From Chitinophagales bacterium (GTDB lineage Bacteria; Bacteroidota; Bacteroidia; Chitinophagales; Chitinophagaceae), in contig JAFLBJ010000001.1 in NCBI GenBank assembly GCA_017303415.1, forward strand, positions 1,054,001 through 1,118,000: a stretch of 64,000 nt of DNA, given 5' to 3'. The stretch's first letter is position 1. Every line of letters starts with the position of its first letter. Of the stretch, positions 35,814-44,255 are shown one piece after another. The notes below the pieces were generated by a model, which saw nothing but the letters and a program-made list of their open reading frames with translations, did no database searches and was not told the origin of the DNA. The position numbers and the translations under genes are program-made.

Positions 35814-36608
35814 ATGGAGATTTTAGGGTATATCGCTTCATTGGTTATAGGCATTTCTCTTGGTTTAATTGGTGGGGGTGGTTCCATCCTTACTGTTCCT
35901 GTGCTTGTCTATCTCTTTGGGGTTGAGCCAGTTCTGGCCACAGCCTATTCTCTCTTCATCGTAGGCACGACCAGTCTGGTAGGCGTTTTTCCGAAATACC
36001 GGCATGGAGAGGTCAACTTGAAGCAGGCTGCTATCTTTGGCGCCCCGGCCATCCTCGCTGTTTATGCCACCCGTGCTTTTTTAGTTCCAGCCATCCCGAT
36101 GGAGGTTTTTCGGGTAGGCGACTTTGTGATGACGAAGTCACTGTTGATGATGGTTCTTTTTGCCATCCTGATGGTCTTTGCCTCGATTTCAATGATACGC
36201 GAAAAAACCAATGGGAATGCCCATACCGAAGGTGTTCGGAAATATCACTACCCGCTGATCCTTCTGGAAGGAGCTGTAGTGGGAACACTTACCGGACTGG
36301 TGGGGGCTGGCGGAGGGTTTTTGATCATACCGGCGCTGGTATTATTGAGCAAGATCCCAATGAAACAGGCCATCGGCACCTCTTTGCTGATCATTGCCGC
36401 CAAATCACTGATCGGGTTTACAGGTGACCTGGGGAAACAAACCATGGATTGGTCTTTGTTGTTAATTATAACCGGACTGGCCATTGCCGGGATATTCATC
36501 GGCTCCAGCCTGAGTAAAAAGATCCATGCCGATCAGTTGAAGAAAGGATTTGGATGGTTTGTGTTGGTAATGGGGGTGTATATTATTATTAAAGAGTTGT
36601 TTGTTTGA
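35814..36608 (+). CDS. TauE/SafE-family membrane transporter
   Basis: This 264-residue integral membrane protein has about eight hydrophobic segments in two homologous halves. Each half begins with the glycine-rich TauE signature: GISLGLIGGGGSILTVPVLV near residue 14 and TGLVGAGGGFLIIPALVLL near 160. Members export sulfite or organosulfonates; in the Staphylococcus cst operon a TauE is encoded with a persulfide dioxygenase, a rhodanese and SQR. The same set is present here, so export of sulfite or another sulfur oxyanion is likely. A hairpin follows the stop. Confidence 0.88.
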   Translation: MEILGYIASLVIGISLGLIGGGGSILTVPVLVYLFGVEPVLATAYSLFIVGTTSLVGVFPKYRHGEVNLKQAAIFGAPAILAVYATRAFLVPAIPMEVFRVGDFVMTKSLLMMVLFAILMVFASISMIREKTNGNAHTEGVRKYHYPLILLEGAVVGTLTGLVGAGGGFLIIPALVLLSKIPMKQAIGTSLLIIAAKSLIGFTGDLGKQTMDWSLLLIITGLAIAGIFIGSSLSKKIHADQLKKGFGWFVLVMGVYIIIKELFV

Positions 36609-36611
36609 GAG

Positions 36612-36769
36612 AGCTGGTAGCTATTAGCTACCAGCTTTTAGGATAGGAAGAATAAAAGGTAAGTGACTGTTGCTACAATTAATTAGAATTAAATAAATAA
36701 TTTTTGACAATTCAAATTATTAATAACTAAAAGCAAATCGCTAAAAACTTATAGCCAACAGCTATCAGC
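36612..36769. repeat. split heptamer inverted repeat (GCTNNNA / TNNNAGC family), with terminator-like hairpin
   Basis: After tauE come GCTGGTA, GCTATTA, GCTACCA and GCTTTTA in tandem (36613-36640). About 87 nt later the mirror units TAAAAGC, AAATCGC, TAAAAAC, TTATAGC, CAACAGC and TATCAGC run from 36728 to 36769. Within the left side, 36612-36622 and 36626-36636 form a perfect 11-bp stem with a 3-nt loop followed by TTTT, which could terminate tauE transcription. The spacer is AT-rich with no ORF. This is a third heptamer word family, also in an inverted layout. Confidence 0.8.
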
Positions 36770-36799
36770 TTGAATAATAAAAACGAAAACACGAAACAT

Positions 36800-38221
36800 A
36801 TGAAAATCGAACAGATCTACACCGGATGTCTGGCGCAAGGCGCCTACTACATTGAAAGCGATGGGGAGGCCGTGATCATCGATCCGCTGCGGGAGGTAGA
36901 ACCTTATATTCAAAAGGCCGAAAGGAATGGAGCCAGGATCAAATATGTATTGGAGACTCACTTCCATGCGGATTTTGTTTCGGGTCACCTCGATTTGTCA
37001 AAAAAAACCGGAGCACCGATCGTATATGGCCCCAATGCCAAACCTGCGTTTGATTTCTATGCGGCTAAAGATGGCGAAGAATTGAAAGTGGGAAAAGCCA
37101 CCATCAAGGTTTTGCATACACCCGGGCATACCATGGAAAGTACATGTTACCTGCTAAAAGATGAACATGGCAAAGATGTTGGATTGTTTAGCGGGGATAC
37201 GCTTTTTATTGGTGATGTTGGCCGTCCCGACCTGGCGCAAAAAGTAAAAGCCGATCTGACACAGGATATGCTGGCAGGTTATTTATTTGATTCCCTTCGT
37301 AATAAGATCATGCCCTTATCCGATGATATCACCGTTTACCCTGCGCATGGCGCCGGTAGTGCCTGTGGTAAGAATATGAGTAAGGAAACCACTGATAGCC
37401 TGGGAAATCAGAAGAAGACGAATTATGCCCTGCGCGCCGATATGACAAAAGAAGAGTTCATCAAAGAGGTTACCACCGGATTGGTTGCACCACCCGCTTA
37501 TTTCCCTTTGAATGTGATGCTGAATATCCAGGGTTATGAGAGTATTGATACGGTATTGGAACGTGGCCTGAAGGGGTTAAGTCCCGAAGCATTTGAAGCG
37601 GCTGCCAATGAAACAGGTGCTTTATTGCTTGATGTGCGTGATGCGCAGACCTTCTCCAAAGCCTTTGTCCCCAATTCGATCAATATCGGTTTGTCTGGCT
37701 CTTTTGCTCCCTGGGTAGGTGCCATGATCCCTGATATCAAACAAGAGATCCTCATCATCACTGACCCGGGTACGGAGGAAGAAGTGGTTACCCGTCTTAG
37801 CCGGGTGGGCTATGATCATGTGATCGGATTCCTCGAAGGAGGGATCGAAGCCTGGAAAAAAGCAGGTAAAGAAACGGATTCCATCCGCAGCATAACAGCG
37901 GAAGAACTGGCGGATATCCTGGATAAAGAACCAGGTGCCAATGTGCTGGATGTACGAAAGAATAGTGAGTTCCTGAGCGAACACATCATTGGAGCGGAGA
38001 ATGCACCACTCGATTTTATCAACGATTCGATGAGCCAGATCGACAAGAATGCAACGACCTATGTCCATTGTGCAGGGGGCTATCGTTCCATGGTCTTTAC
38101 CTCGATCCTGCGTGCCCGTGGGTTTGATAACCTGGTAGATGTAAAGGGTGGGTTCAAAGCGATCAAGGAGACAAATCGATTTAAGGTGAGTGATTATGTG
38201 TGCCCCACAACTTTGTTATAA
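36800..38221 (+). CDS. persulfide dioxygenase-rhodanese fusion (CstB-like)
   Basis: This 473-residue protein has an N-terminal metallo-beta-lactamase domain of the ETHE1/persulfide-dioxygenase type: THFHADFVSGH (H54, H56, D58, H63), H110 in HTPGH, D133 in FSGDTLFIGDVGRPDL and H183 in PAHGAG. Two rhodanese-like domains follow. The first (about 270-355) has no Cys in its active loop (IITDPGTEE). The second (about 365-460) has C424 in VHCAGGYRSM. The order of dioxygenase, pseudo-rhodanese and rhodanese is that of CstB, which converts persulfides to thiosulfate. The ATG at 36800 is preferred over 36770 because MKIEQIYTGC is the conserved N-terminus. Confidence 0.88.
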   Translation: MKIEQIYTGCLAQGAYYIESDGEAVIIDPLREVEPYIQKAERNGARIKYVLETHFHADFVSGHLDLSKKTGAPIVYGPNAKPAFDFYAAKDGEELKVGKATIKVLHTPGHTMESTCYLLKDEHGKDVGLFSGDTLFIGDVGRPDLAQKVKADLTQDMLAGYLFDSLRNKIMPLSDDITVYPAHGAGSACGKNMSKETTDSLGNQKKTNYALRADMTKEEFIKEVTTGLVAPPAYFPLNVMLNIQGYESIDTVLERGLKGLSPEAFEAAANETGALLLDVRDAQTFSKAFVPNSINIGLSGSFAPWVGAMIPDIKQEILIITDPGTEEEVVTRLSRVGYDHVIGFLEGGIEAWKKAGKETDSIRSITAEELADILDKEPGANVLDVRKNSEFLSEHIIGAENAPLDFINDSMSQIDKNATTYVHCAGGYRSMVFTSILRARGFDNLVDVKGGFKAIKETNRFKVSDYVCPTTLL

Positions 38222-38239
38222 TAAATTAAATCTCTAATC

Positions 38240-38551
38240 ATGTTATCCCTGTTCAAGAAGCTTTTTGGCGGGACCCCGGTTGACTTCAAACAACTGATGA
38301 ATGAAGGGGCCCTGATCATTGACGTGCGTTCACCGGGTGAATTCAAGAGCGGTCATATTAAAGGGGCGATCAATATTCCTCTTGATCAACTGAGTTCTAA
38401 AATTTCTGACCTGAAGAAAAAGAACAAAAAGCTCATCACCTGTTGCCGCAGTGGTAGCCGTAGCGGAATGGCAAAAGGAATGTTGCGGTCTGCGGGTTTG
38501 GATTGTGTGAACGGTGGTCCCTGGGACTCTCTGAACAGGAAAATCAGTTAA
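38240..38551 (+). CDS. single-domain rhodanese-like sulfurtransferase
   Basis: This 103-residue rhodanese has IIDVRSPGEFKSGHIKGAIN as the CH2A-like motif and the active-site loop CRSGSRSG with C69 as persulfide carrier. No signal peptide is present, so it is cytosolic. It probably hands sulfane sulfur between the CstB-like enzyme, the SQR-like enzyme and the TusE/DsrE proteins encoded in this island. It starts 18 nt after the CstB-like gene, and the porin gene begins 2 nt after its stop. Confidence 0.9.
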   Translation: MLSLFKKLFGGTPVDFKQLMNEGALIIDVRSPGEFKSGHIKGAINIPLDQLSSKISDLKKKNKKLITCCRSGSRSGMAKGMLRSAGLDCVNGGPWDSLNRKIS

Positions 38552-38553
38552 TC

Positions 38554-39981
38554 ATGCTCCTGGCGAGATATTTCCTGCTCCTGCTGTTCATCAGCAGGGC
38601 CTGGCCTCTTTTTGCCCAGCACCAGGAATTGACAGATCAACCGGGGCTATGGCGTGGCCAGAGTGACAAACAAGCGGATACGCTCTCCCTACTCAGTGCA
38701 TTTAAACGAGGCACCCTGCAAGGGCATTTCAGGTATTTTTTCATGGCTACGGATAATACGCGCCCTTATCGGGATTATTATGCCCATGCAATGGGTGGAG
38801 GGATCAAATATGAAACAGCACCATTTCACGGGTTTCGAATGGGCGTCAGTGGTTTCTTTGCTTTCAATATTGGTTCCTCAAACCTCTCCGATCCAGATCC
38901 CCTGACCGGGCAAATGAATCGGTATGAGATCGGTCTATTTGATATTAAGGATCCTGCCAACCGCACGGATATTGATCGGCTGGAAGAACTCTATCTTCAA
39001 TATGAAAAGAAAAGAACAACGATTCGTGTTGGCCGGCAATTGATCAATACTCCTTTTATCAATCTGCAGGACGGGCGTATGCGTCCAACAGAGGTTAGCG
39101 GAGTTTGGACCGAGACGAGTATCGGGTTAAGTACCCGCGTACAAGCTGGTTTTCTGTATAAGGTCTCTCCACGAAGTACGGTCAACTGGTATAATATTGG
39201 TTCATCTATTGGAGTGTACCCAACTGGTATTAGCCCTAATGGAGAACGCTCTGGTTATGCCGGTTACATTAAAAGCAAAGGCATTCTGCTGATGGGGTTA
39301 CACCATAAATGGCCTGGTGGTTTAGAAGGGAGTATTTGGAACCAGTTTGTGGAGAATGTTTTCAATACCACCTTGATTCAGGCTGATTGGAAAACAAAAC
39401 CAAAGGCAGGGACCCATTGGTTGGCCGGAATCCAGTTCATTCAACAGAACGCTGTCAATGCAGGAGGGAATTCAGACCCGGTGCATACTTATTATGAGCC
39501 ACGCGGCCAGGCCAGGACCTTTGGCATCAGGGTTGGATTGGCATCGAACCGCTGGGAGGCAAATCTGAATTACAATCGGATTACGGCTAAGGGTCGATAC
39601 CTGATGCCACGGGAATGGGGCCGTGAACCCTTTTTTACCTTTATGCCCAGAGAGAGAAATGAAGGTTTAGGGGATGTACATGCCCTGGTGCTAAAGTTGG
39701 GATATAAAATACCGGCCCAACGTATAAAACTGGCAGCGGCCGCCGGGTATTTTGACCTTCCGGATGTTAAGGATTACGCCCTGAATAAGTATGGTTTCCC
39801 ATCCTATGCTCAGTTCAATGTTGACCTGCGCTATGAATTTGGAGGCTGGCTAAAAGGACTTGACGCCCAGTTATTAGCTGTTTATAAGGCACGTACCGGA
39901 CCGGATCCGGGTGAGGGTAAATACATTATCAACAAAGTGGACATGCTGCTTTGGAACCTGGTATTTAACTTTCACTTCTGA
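38554..39981 (+). CDS. outer-membrane porin-like beta-barrel protein
   Basis: This 475-residue protein has a signal peptide (MLLARYFLLLLFISRAWPLFAQ). The mature part is rich in alternating aromatic strands and ends in a terminal strand (LLWNLVFNFHF) with a C-terminal Phe, as in outer-membrane barrels. Segments such as GHFRYFFMATDN and TTIRVGRQLINTPFINLQDG resemble OprD-like/OM porins of Bacteroidetes. The ATG at 38554 is chosen because it starts the signal peptide. In this context it may admit thiosulfate or another sulfur anion; the substrate is inferred from neighbours. Confidence 0.72.
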   Translation: MLLARYFLLLLFISRAWPLFAQHQELTDQPGLWRGQSDKQADTLSLLSAFKRGTLQGHFRYFFMATDNTRPYRDYYAHAMGGGIKYETAPFHGFRMGVSGFFAFNIGSSNLSDPDPLTGQMNRYEIGLFDIKDPANRTDIDRLEELYLQYEKKRTTIRVGRQLINTPFINLQDGRMRPTEVSGVWTETSIGLSTRVQAGFLYKVSPRSTVNWYNIGSSIGVYPTGISPNGERSGYAGYIKSKGILLMGLHHKWPGGLEGSIWNQFVENVFNTTLIQADWKTKPKAGTHWLAGIQFIQQNAVNAGGNSDPVHTYYEPRGQARTFGIRVGLASNRWEANLNYNRITAKGRYLMPREWGREPFFTFMPRERNEGLGDVHALVLKLGYKIPAQRIKLAAAAGYFDLPDVKDYALNKYGFPSYAQFNVDLRYEFGGWLKGLDAQLLAVYKARTGPDPGEGKYIINKVDMLLWNLVFNFHF

Positions 39982-39990
39982 CCCGGTTTG

Positions 39991-40045
39991 GTGATCTTTA
40001 TCACTGAATTAAGAGACCAGGTGGTCTTAAATTGATCTTTATTAA
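39991..40045. promoter_or_regulatory. CRP/FNR-like boxes and a second inverted repeat upstream of yeeE
   Basis: GTGATCTTTATCAC at 39991-40004 is a perfect 5-4-5 inverted repeat about 56 nt before the yeeE start. AGACCA-GG-TGGTCT (40014-40027) is a second palindrome. TTGATCTTTATTAA (40032-40045) is a degenerate FNR-like half-matched site. Three palindromic elements within 55 nt imply that a new, tightly controlled transcript starts here, separating the yeeE-tsdA-soxB part from the tauE-cstB part. Confidence 0.55.
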
Positions 40046-40059
40046 ACGAAACAACGATT

Positions 40060-40623
40060 ATGACAGAGTTATTGAAACAACCATGGCCCTGGTATGTGGC
40101 AGGCGCGATCATCGGGTTGATCGTTCCGGCCCTATTGATCCTGGGCAATAAGCACTTTGGAATTTCGGCAAACCTCCGACATACCTGTGCGGCCTGTTTC
40201 CCGGCCGGTATCAATTTTTTTAAGTATGATTGGAAGAAGGAGATATGGAATTTCTTTTTCGTAGCGGGCATTTTTGCAGGCGCCTTTATTGCCGCACAAT
40301 TACTGGCCAATCCGGCCCCTGTGCAGGTACACCCCAACCTGGTGAATGAACTGGAACAATATGGAATCAAAGACCGCTCAAACCTGATGCCTGCCGACCT
40401 GTTTTCCATGGAAAGCCTGTTTAGCCTGCGTGGATTGATCATGCTGATTGGCGGAGGGTTTCTGGTTGGTTTTGGTTCAAGGTATGCCGGAGGCTGTACT
40501 TCTGGTCATTCTATCATGGGGCTTAGTAATCTTCAATGGCCATCCCTTGTCGCCACCATCATGTTTATGGCAGGTGGTTTTCTGATGGTGAATTTGATCC
40601 TGCCACACATCCTTCGTCTTTGA
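40060..40623 (+). CDS. YeeE/YedE-family transporter, N-terminal-half protein
   Basis: This 187-residue membrane protein has four or five hydrophobic segments. Its signature GSRYAGGCTSGHSIMG contains the conserved Cys of YeeE/TsuA thiosulfate transporters, and RHTCAACFPAG adds two more Cys that could relay thiosulfate. TsuA-type proteins are single chains of about 350 residues, whereas here the function is split over two adjacent genes of 187 and 178 residues, as is common in Proteobacteria and Bacteroidetes. Uptake of thiosulfate for the TsdA and SoxB-like proteins is the expected role. Confidence 0.88.
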   Translation: MTELLKQPWPWYVAGAIIGLIVPALLILGNKHFGISANLRHTCAACFPAGINFFKYDWKKEIWNFFFVAGIFAGAFIAAQLLANPAPVQVHPNLVNELEQYGIKDRSNLMPADLFSMESLFSLRGLIMLIGGGFLVGFGSRYAGGCTSGHSIMGLSNLQWPSLVATIMFMAGGFLMVNLILPHILRL

Positions 40624-40644
40624 TCCACCTTTAAATTGTAATCA

Positions 40645-41181
40645 ATGAAAGAGAGTAATACTGTTAAAATTGAAGCACCGTTGGTAAGTGAAGTGGAGGA
40701 TAATGTGGACTTTGAAGTTCGCTCGCTTGACACCATGTGTGTGAATGAATCGCATCAGCAACATCCCTGGTGGTATAATTTTAAGTACATGGTCGTTGGG
40801 ATCGTGTTTGGGATCGTATTTGTAAAAGCAGAGATCATATCCTGGTTCCGTATTCAGGAAATGTTCCGTCTCCAGAGTTTTCATATGTATGGGGTAATTG
40901 GAACGGCTGTTGTGGTTGGAGCGATCTCCGTTTGGTTGATCAAGCGGTTCAATATAAAAACCATTTACGGGGAGAAGATTGAATTTCACCCCAAAAAATT
41001 CAGCAAAGGACAGATCTATGGGGGTTTATTGTTTGGGTTGGGATGGGGATTGACCGGTGCATGTCCCGGGCCCTTGTTTGCCCAGATCGGTACAGGCATT
41101 CTGGTGATCGGGGTGGTTGTATTAAGTGCCATTGCCGGTACCTGGACCTATGGTTATTTCAGGGAGAAACTCCCCCATTAG
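40645..41181 (+). CDS. YeeE/YedE-family transporter, C-terminal-half protein
   Basis: This 178-residue protein has an N-terminal cytoplasmic stretch of about 45 residues, then four hydrophobic segments. The family signature is GLGWGLTGACPGPLFAQIG, with the conserved Cys next to Pro-Gly-Pro. It is the second half of a split YeeE/YedE transporter, 21 nt after the first half. The N-terminal extension includes DTMCVNESHQQHPWW, with one further Cys. The two halves most likely assemble into one channel. Confidence 0.88.
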   Translation: MKESNTVKIEAPLVSEVEDNVDFEVRSLDTMCVNESHQQHPWWYNFKYMVVGIVFGIVFVKAEIISWFRIQEMFRLQSFHMYGVIGTAVVVGAISVWLIKRFNIKTIYGEKIEFHPKKFSKGQIYGGLLFGLGWGLTGACPGPLFAQIGTGILVIGVVVLSAIAGTWTYGYFREKLPH

Positions 41182-41242
41182 AGGACCTGGATTTTGGAGA
41201 TTGATGGATAAACAGGATTGATTGGGTAATTACTTGTCATTT

Positions 41243-42229
41243 ATGAAATGGAATTTTAAAGAAAATGCCATTCTGTATGTATTGGTTCTCGCGATCATCG
41301 GGATTGCGGTAAAGGAGGTTTTGTCCTATCGTAGTCCGGCGCCAATGGTCCAATCCACCCAATTGGCGGAAGGCTGGAAGGCACCAAGCCTGTTCCTCGA
41401 TGGAGAACTGAAAGGGGAGGAGCGAGAGGCGGTTATTTATGGCAATGAGATTGTGGCGAATACCGCACGTTTTTTCGGTCCTGAAGGACAGATCGCTCAC
41501 CTTACCAATGGGATGAATTGCCAGAACTGTCACCTCGATGCCGGAAAACGGGAATGGGGAAATAACTATAGCGCCGTGTTCTCAACCTACCCCAAGTTTC
41601 GCGAACGGAGCGGGTCCATTGAATCCATTCCCAAAAGAGTAAATGATTGTTTTGAGCGCAGCCTCAATGGAACGGCCCTTGATTCAAACAGCAGGGAAAT
41701 GCAGGCCATTGTGGCCTATATACGCTGGTTGGGTAAAGAAGTGCCTAAAGGAAAAAAGCCTGCCGGTTCAGGAATTGTGAACCTTCCCTATTTGGATCGT
41801 GCGGCAAGTCCGGAAAAAGGAGCCCTGGTGTACACTGCCAAATGTCAAAGTTGTCACGGAGCCGATGGTCAGGGACAAATTGACCCCACTGCTTACGGTT
41901 ATGCCTATCCGCCTTTGTGGGGAAAAAACAGTTACAATACCGGGGCTGGAATGTTTCGCGTGTCACGATTGGCCGGCTATGTGCGGGATAATATGCCCTT
42001 TAATCAATCCAGCCATGGTGCGCCTGCCCTCACCGATGGGGAAGCCTGGGATGTAGCGGCCTTTGTCAACTCCCAACCGCGACCGGTAAAGGATCTTTCC
42101 GGTGATTGGCCGGATATTTCAAAAAAACCATTGGATCATCCATTTGGTCCTTATGCCGATGGATTTTCTGAACAGCAGCATAAATACGGGCCGTTTGGAC
42201 CAATCGAAGCAGCCCGTAAAAAGAACTAA
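41243..42229 (+). CDS. tsdA: dihaem cytochrome c, thiosulfate dehydrogenase-like (TsdA)
   Basis: This 328-residue dihaem cytochrome has an N-terminal membrane anchor (residues 9-25). Haem sites are C93-Q-N-C96-H97 and C201-Q-S-C204-H205. The TsdA-specific segment YPKFRERSGSIESIPKRVND leads to C136 in DCFERSLNG, which corresponds to the Cys that serves as the unusual sixth ligand of haem 1 in TsdA. M251 in DNMPFN is a likely ligand of haem 2. TsdA oxidises thiosulfate to tetrathionate or runs in reverse. The ATG at 41243 is preferred over a TTG at 41222. It precedes the SoxB-like gene by 28 nt. Confidence 0.85.
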   Translation: MKWNFKENAILYVLVLAIIGIAVKEVLSYRSPAPMVQSTQLAEGWKAPSLFLDGELKGEEREAVIYGNEIVANTARFFGPEGQIAHLTNGMNCQNCHLDAGKREWGNNYSAVFSTYPKFRERSGSIESIPKRVNDCFERSLNGTALDSNSREMQAIVAYIRWLGKEVPKGKKPAGSGIVNLPYLDRAASPEKGALVYTAKCQSCHGADGQGQIDPTAYGYAYPPLWGKNSYNTGAGMFRVSRLAGYVRDNMPFNQSSHGAPALTDGEAWDVAAFVNSQPRPVKDLSGDWPDISKKPLDHPFGPYADGFSEQQHKYGPFGPIEAARKKN

Positions 42230-42257
42230 GCCCGGTTTTCACAGTTAAACGATTGCT

Positions 42258-44066
42258 ATGCCCCAACCTCATGTCCCCCAGTGCCGGTGTAATTCCTGTG
42301 AGCAGGAAGTTATTTCCCGGGCAGAGAAAGAGATACATGTAAAAAATTCCTTGCAGGGTCGTCGCGATTTTTTACGCCAGGCCGGAAAGGTAGGACTGGG
42401 AATTGGAGGTGGTTTGGCGCTATCACCCCTGGCCGCTTCGGCCATGAACGGTGAAGATGCCCGGTATCAGCAACAGCAAATAGATAAAAGCCATGCCATT
42501 CGGGATGGGAAGGCGCAAAGACTTACAATTCTTCATACGGCCGATATTCATTCCCAGTTGATGGTCCATGATGAATTTTTTTGGGAAAACAATGCTCCGG
42601 TGTATCGTTCCCGAGGAGGTTTTGCCACCTTGAAATCCATGATCGACACCCTGCGAAAGAAAAATCCGGGAAATACACTCGTAATAGATGGGGGCGATTG
42701 TTTTCAGGGTGGAGGTGTAGCAGCCCTAAGCGAAGGCAAGGCCATTGTACCCTTGATGAATCATATCGGGTATGATATCATGCTCCCGGGAAACTGGGAA
42801 GTAGTGTATGGCAAAGAGATGATGATGAAAGATATGTTTGGCTATGATGGGGCAAAGGTTTGTGCCAATATGTTTCATGAAACCGATGATGAATTCAAAG
42901 GGGACCTGATCTTCCCGCCTTACTATGTACAACAGATAGCGGGGTTACGGATCGGGTTTATCGGATACAATGACCCACTCACACCTAAGCGTCAATCGCC
43001 AGCGTATAGTGCGGGAATCCGCTTTACCGCACCCGAACAGAATGTAGCCAAATACATTCGCTTGTTGAAGGAGTATGAACAGTGTGATATGGTATTCCTG
43101 CTTACGCATATGGGTCTTGCCCAACAGATCGGGCTTTCCAATAAACAGGAGGTGAAAGGGGCTGACTTTATTTTGGGTGCAGATACACACGAACGTGTAC
43201 GTGAGCCCATTTCCGGAGCCTATTCCAAAGTTACCGAACCAGGTGCTTTTGGTTCCTTTCTGGCCCGGTTGGAGGTGGTGGTGGAAAAAGGCGAAGTAAA
43301 GGAAACGAATTACCAATTACTGGATGTTGACCCGGCACGGTACAAACCCGACAGGGAGATGCAAAGATTGGTGGAGAAGGCCCGGGAACCCTATAAGGAG
43401 AAACTGGATACGGTGATAGGGTATACCAAAACACCGCTGGTGCGGTATTTTGTGATCGAGACACCGATGGACAATTTCATCACAGACGCCATCATGTGGA
43501 AGTTCAGTCCGGATATTGCGTTAAGCAATGGCTTCCGATTTTGTCCCCCATTGGTTCCAGACCCCGAAAAAGGGGTAGCACCCATTACCCGTGATTATCT
43601 CTGGAGTATGTTGCCCGTGGATAGCGAGGCCAAGATCGGTCGTATTACTGGTAAGCAACTGCTTGACTGGCTGGAGAAAGAGCTGGAGAATGCATTTGCT
43701 ACCGACCCGGCCAAACGGTTTGGTGGCTGGGTGGTCCGGTTCAAGGGCATGGAGGTCAATTTTACCATTGGGAATGCCAGGGGAAAAAGGGTAAACAGCG
43801 TAACGGTCAAAGGTCAACCGGTGGAACCGGAGAAGACCTACACCTTTGTTGCCTGTGAAAGGGAAGGAGATCCTGATACAACGATTTGCCGGGTAGATGG
43901 GGTTAAAGAACCACGCCGGTTGGGAGCCACCTTACACACCATAATCGAAGAATATCTGGCCGTTCATTCCCCTGTTTCACCAGTACTGGAAGGCCGGTGT
44001 ACCGCAACCGACGCTCCGCAAACCCTGCTGACCCAGTTGATGGGCTTTGGCTATGAATTCAGATAG
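42258..44066 (+). CDS. soxB: SoxB-like Tat-exported metallo-hydrolase of the 5'-nucleotidase family
   Basis: This 602-residue protein has a twin-arginine signal (GRRDFLRQAGKVGLGIGGGL, R35-R36) after a 30-residue Cys-containing leader (CRCNSCEQ). The calcineurin-like metallophosphatase domain shows ILHTADIHSQL (D96, H98), VIDGGDCFQGG and LPGNWEVVYG (N179, W180, E181), which match SoxB better than nucleotidases. GADTHERV replaces the GGHSH/GHTH pattern of nucleotidases. The C-terminal domain is 5'-nucleotidase-like. SoxB hydrolyses SoxYZ-bound sulfonate to release sulfate, but soxYZ and soxAX are absent from this window, so the true substrate carrier is open. Confidence 0.78.
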   Translation: MPQPHVPQCRCNSCEQEVISRAEKEIHVKNSLQGRRDFLRQAGKVGLGIGGGLALSPLAASAMNGEDARYQQQQIDKSHAIRDGKAQRLTILHTADIHSQLMVHDEFFWENNAPVYRSRGGFATLKSMIDTLRKKNPGNTLVIDGGDCFQGGGVAALSEGKAIVPLMNHIGYDIMLPGNWEVVYGKEMMMKDMFGYDGAKVCANMFHETDDEFKGDLIFPPYYVQQIAGLRIGFIGYNDPLTPKRQSPAYSAGIRFTAPEQNVAKYIRLLKEYEQCDMVFLLTHMGLAQQIGLSNKQEVKGADFILGADTHERVREPISGAYSKVTEPGAFGSFLARLEVVVEKGEVKETNYQLLDVDPARYKPDREMQRLVEKAREPYKEKLDTVIGYTKTPLVRYFVIETPMDNFITDAIMWKFSPDIALSNGFRFCPPLVPDPEKGVAPITRDYLWSMLPVDSEAKIGRITGKQLLDWLEKELENAFATDPAKRFGGWVVRFKGMEVNFTIGNARGKRVNSVTVKGQPVEPEKTYTFVACEREGDPDTTICRVDGVKEPRRLGATLHTIIEEYLAVHSPVSPVLEGRCTATDAPQTLLTQLMGFGYEFR

Positions 44067-44110
44067 GCAGGACCCTGAAATCAAAATAGACCCACCTGCT
44101 TTTTTCTTTG

Positions 44111-44184
44111 GTGACAGTTATCACATAAGGGAACTATTTTTCCCTAAATGACACCGAATCATTTTACTGTTTGATACATATCAT
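44111..44184. promoter_or_regulatory. two CRP/FNR-like boxes upstream of the SQR-like gene
   Basis: GTGACAGTTATCAC (44111-44124) has the same GTGAY-N4-ATCAC form as the sites before tauE and yeeE. TTGATACATATCAT (44171-44184) is one base from the textbook FNR consensus TTGAT-N4-ATCAA. Between them is a perfect 6-bp inverted repeat (AGGGAA at 44128-44133, TTCCCT at 44140-44145). The whole 189-nt gap between the SoxB-like and SQR-like genes appears regulatory and contains no ORF. Confidence 0.6.
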
Positions 44185-44255
44185 TCCTGTCAATGAGGCA
44201 ACTCGTTATACGGGAACTATTCTGGTTGGAATTTTACGCTACAAAACACAACCAG

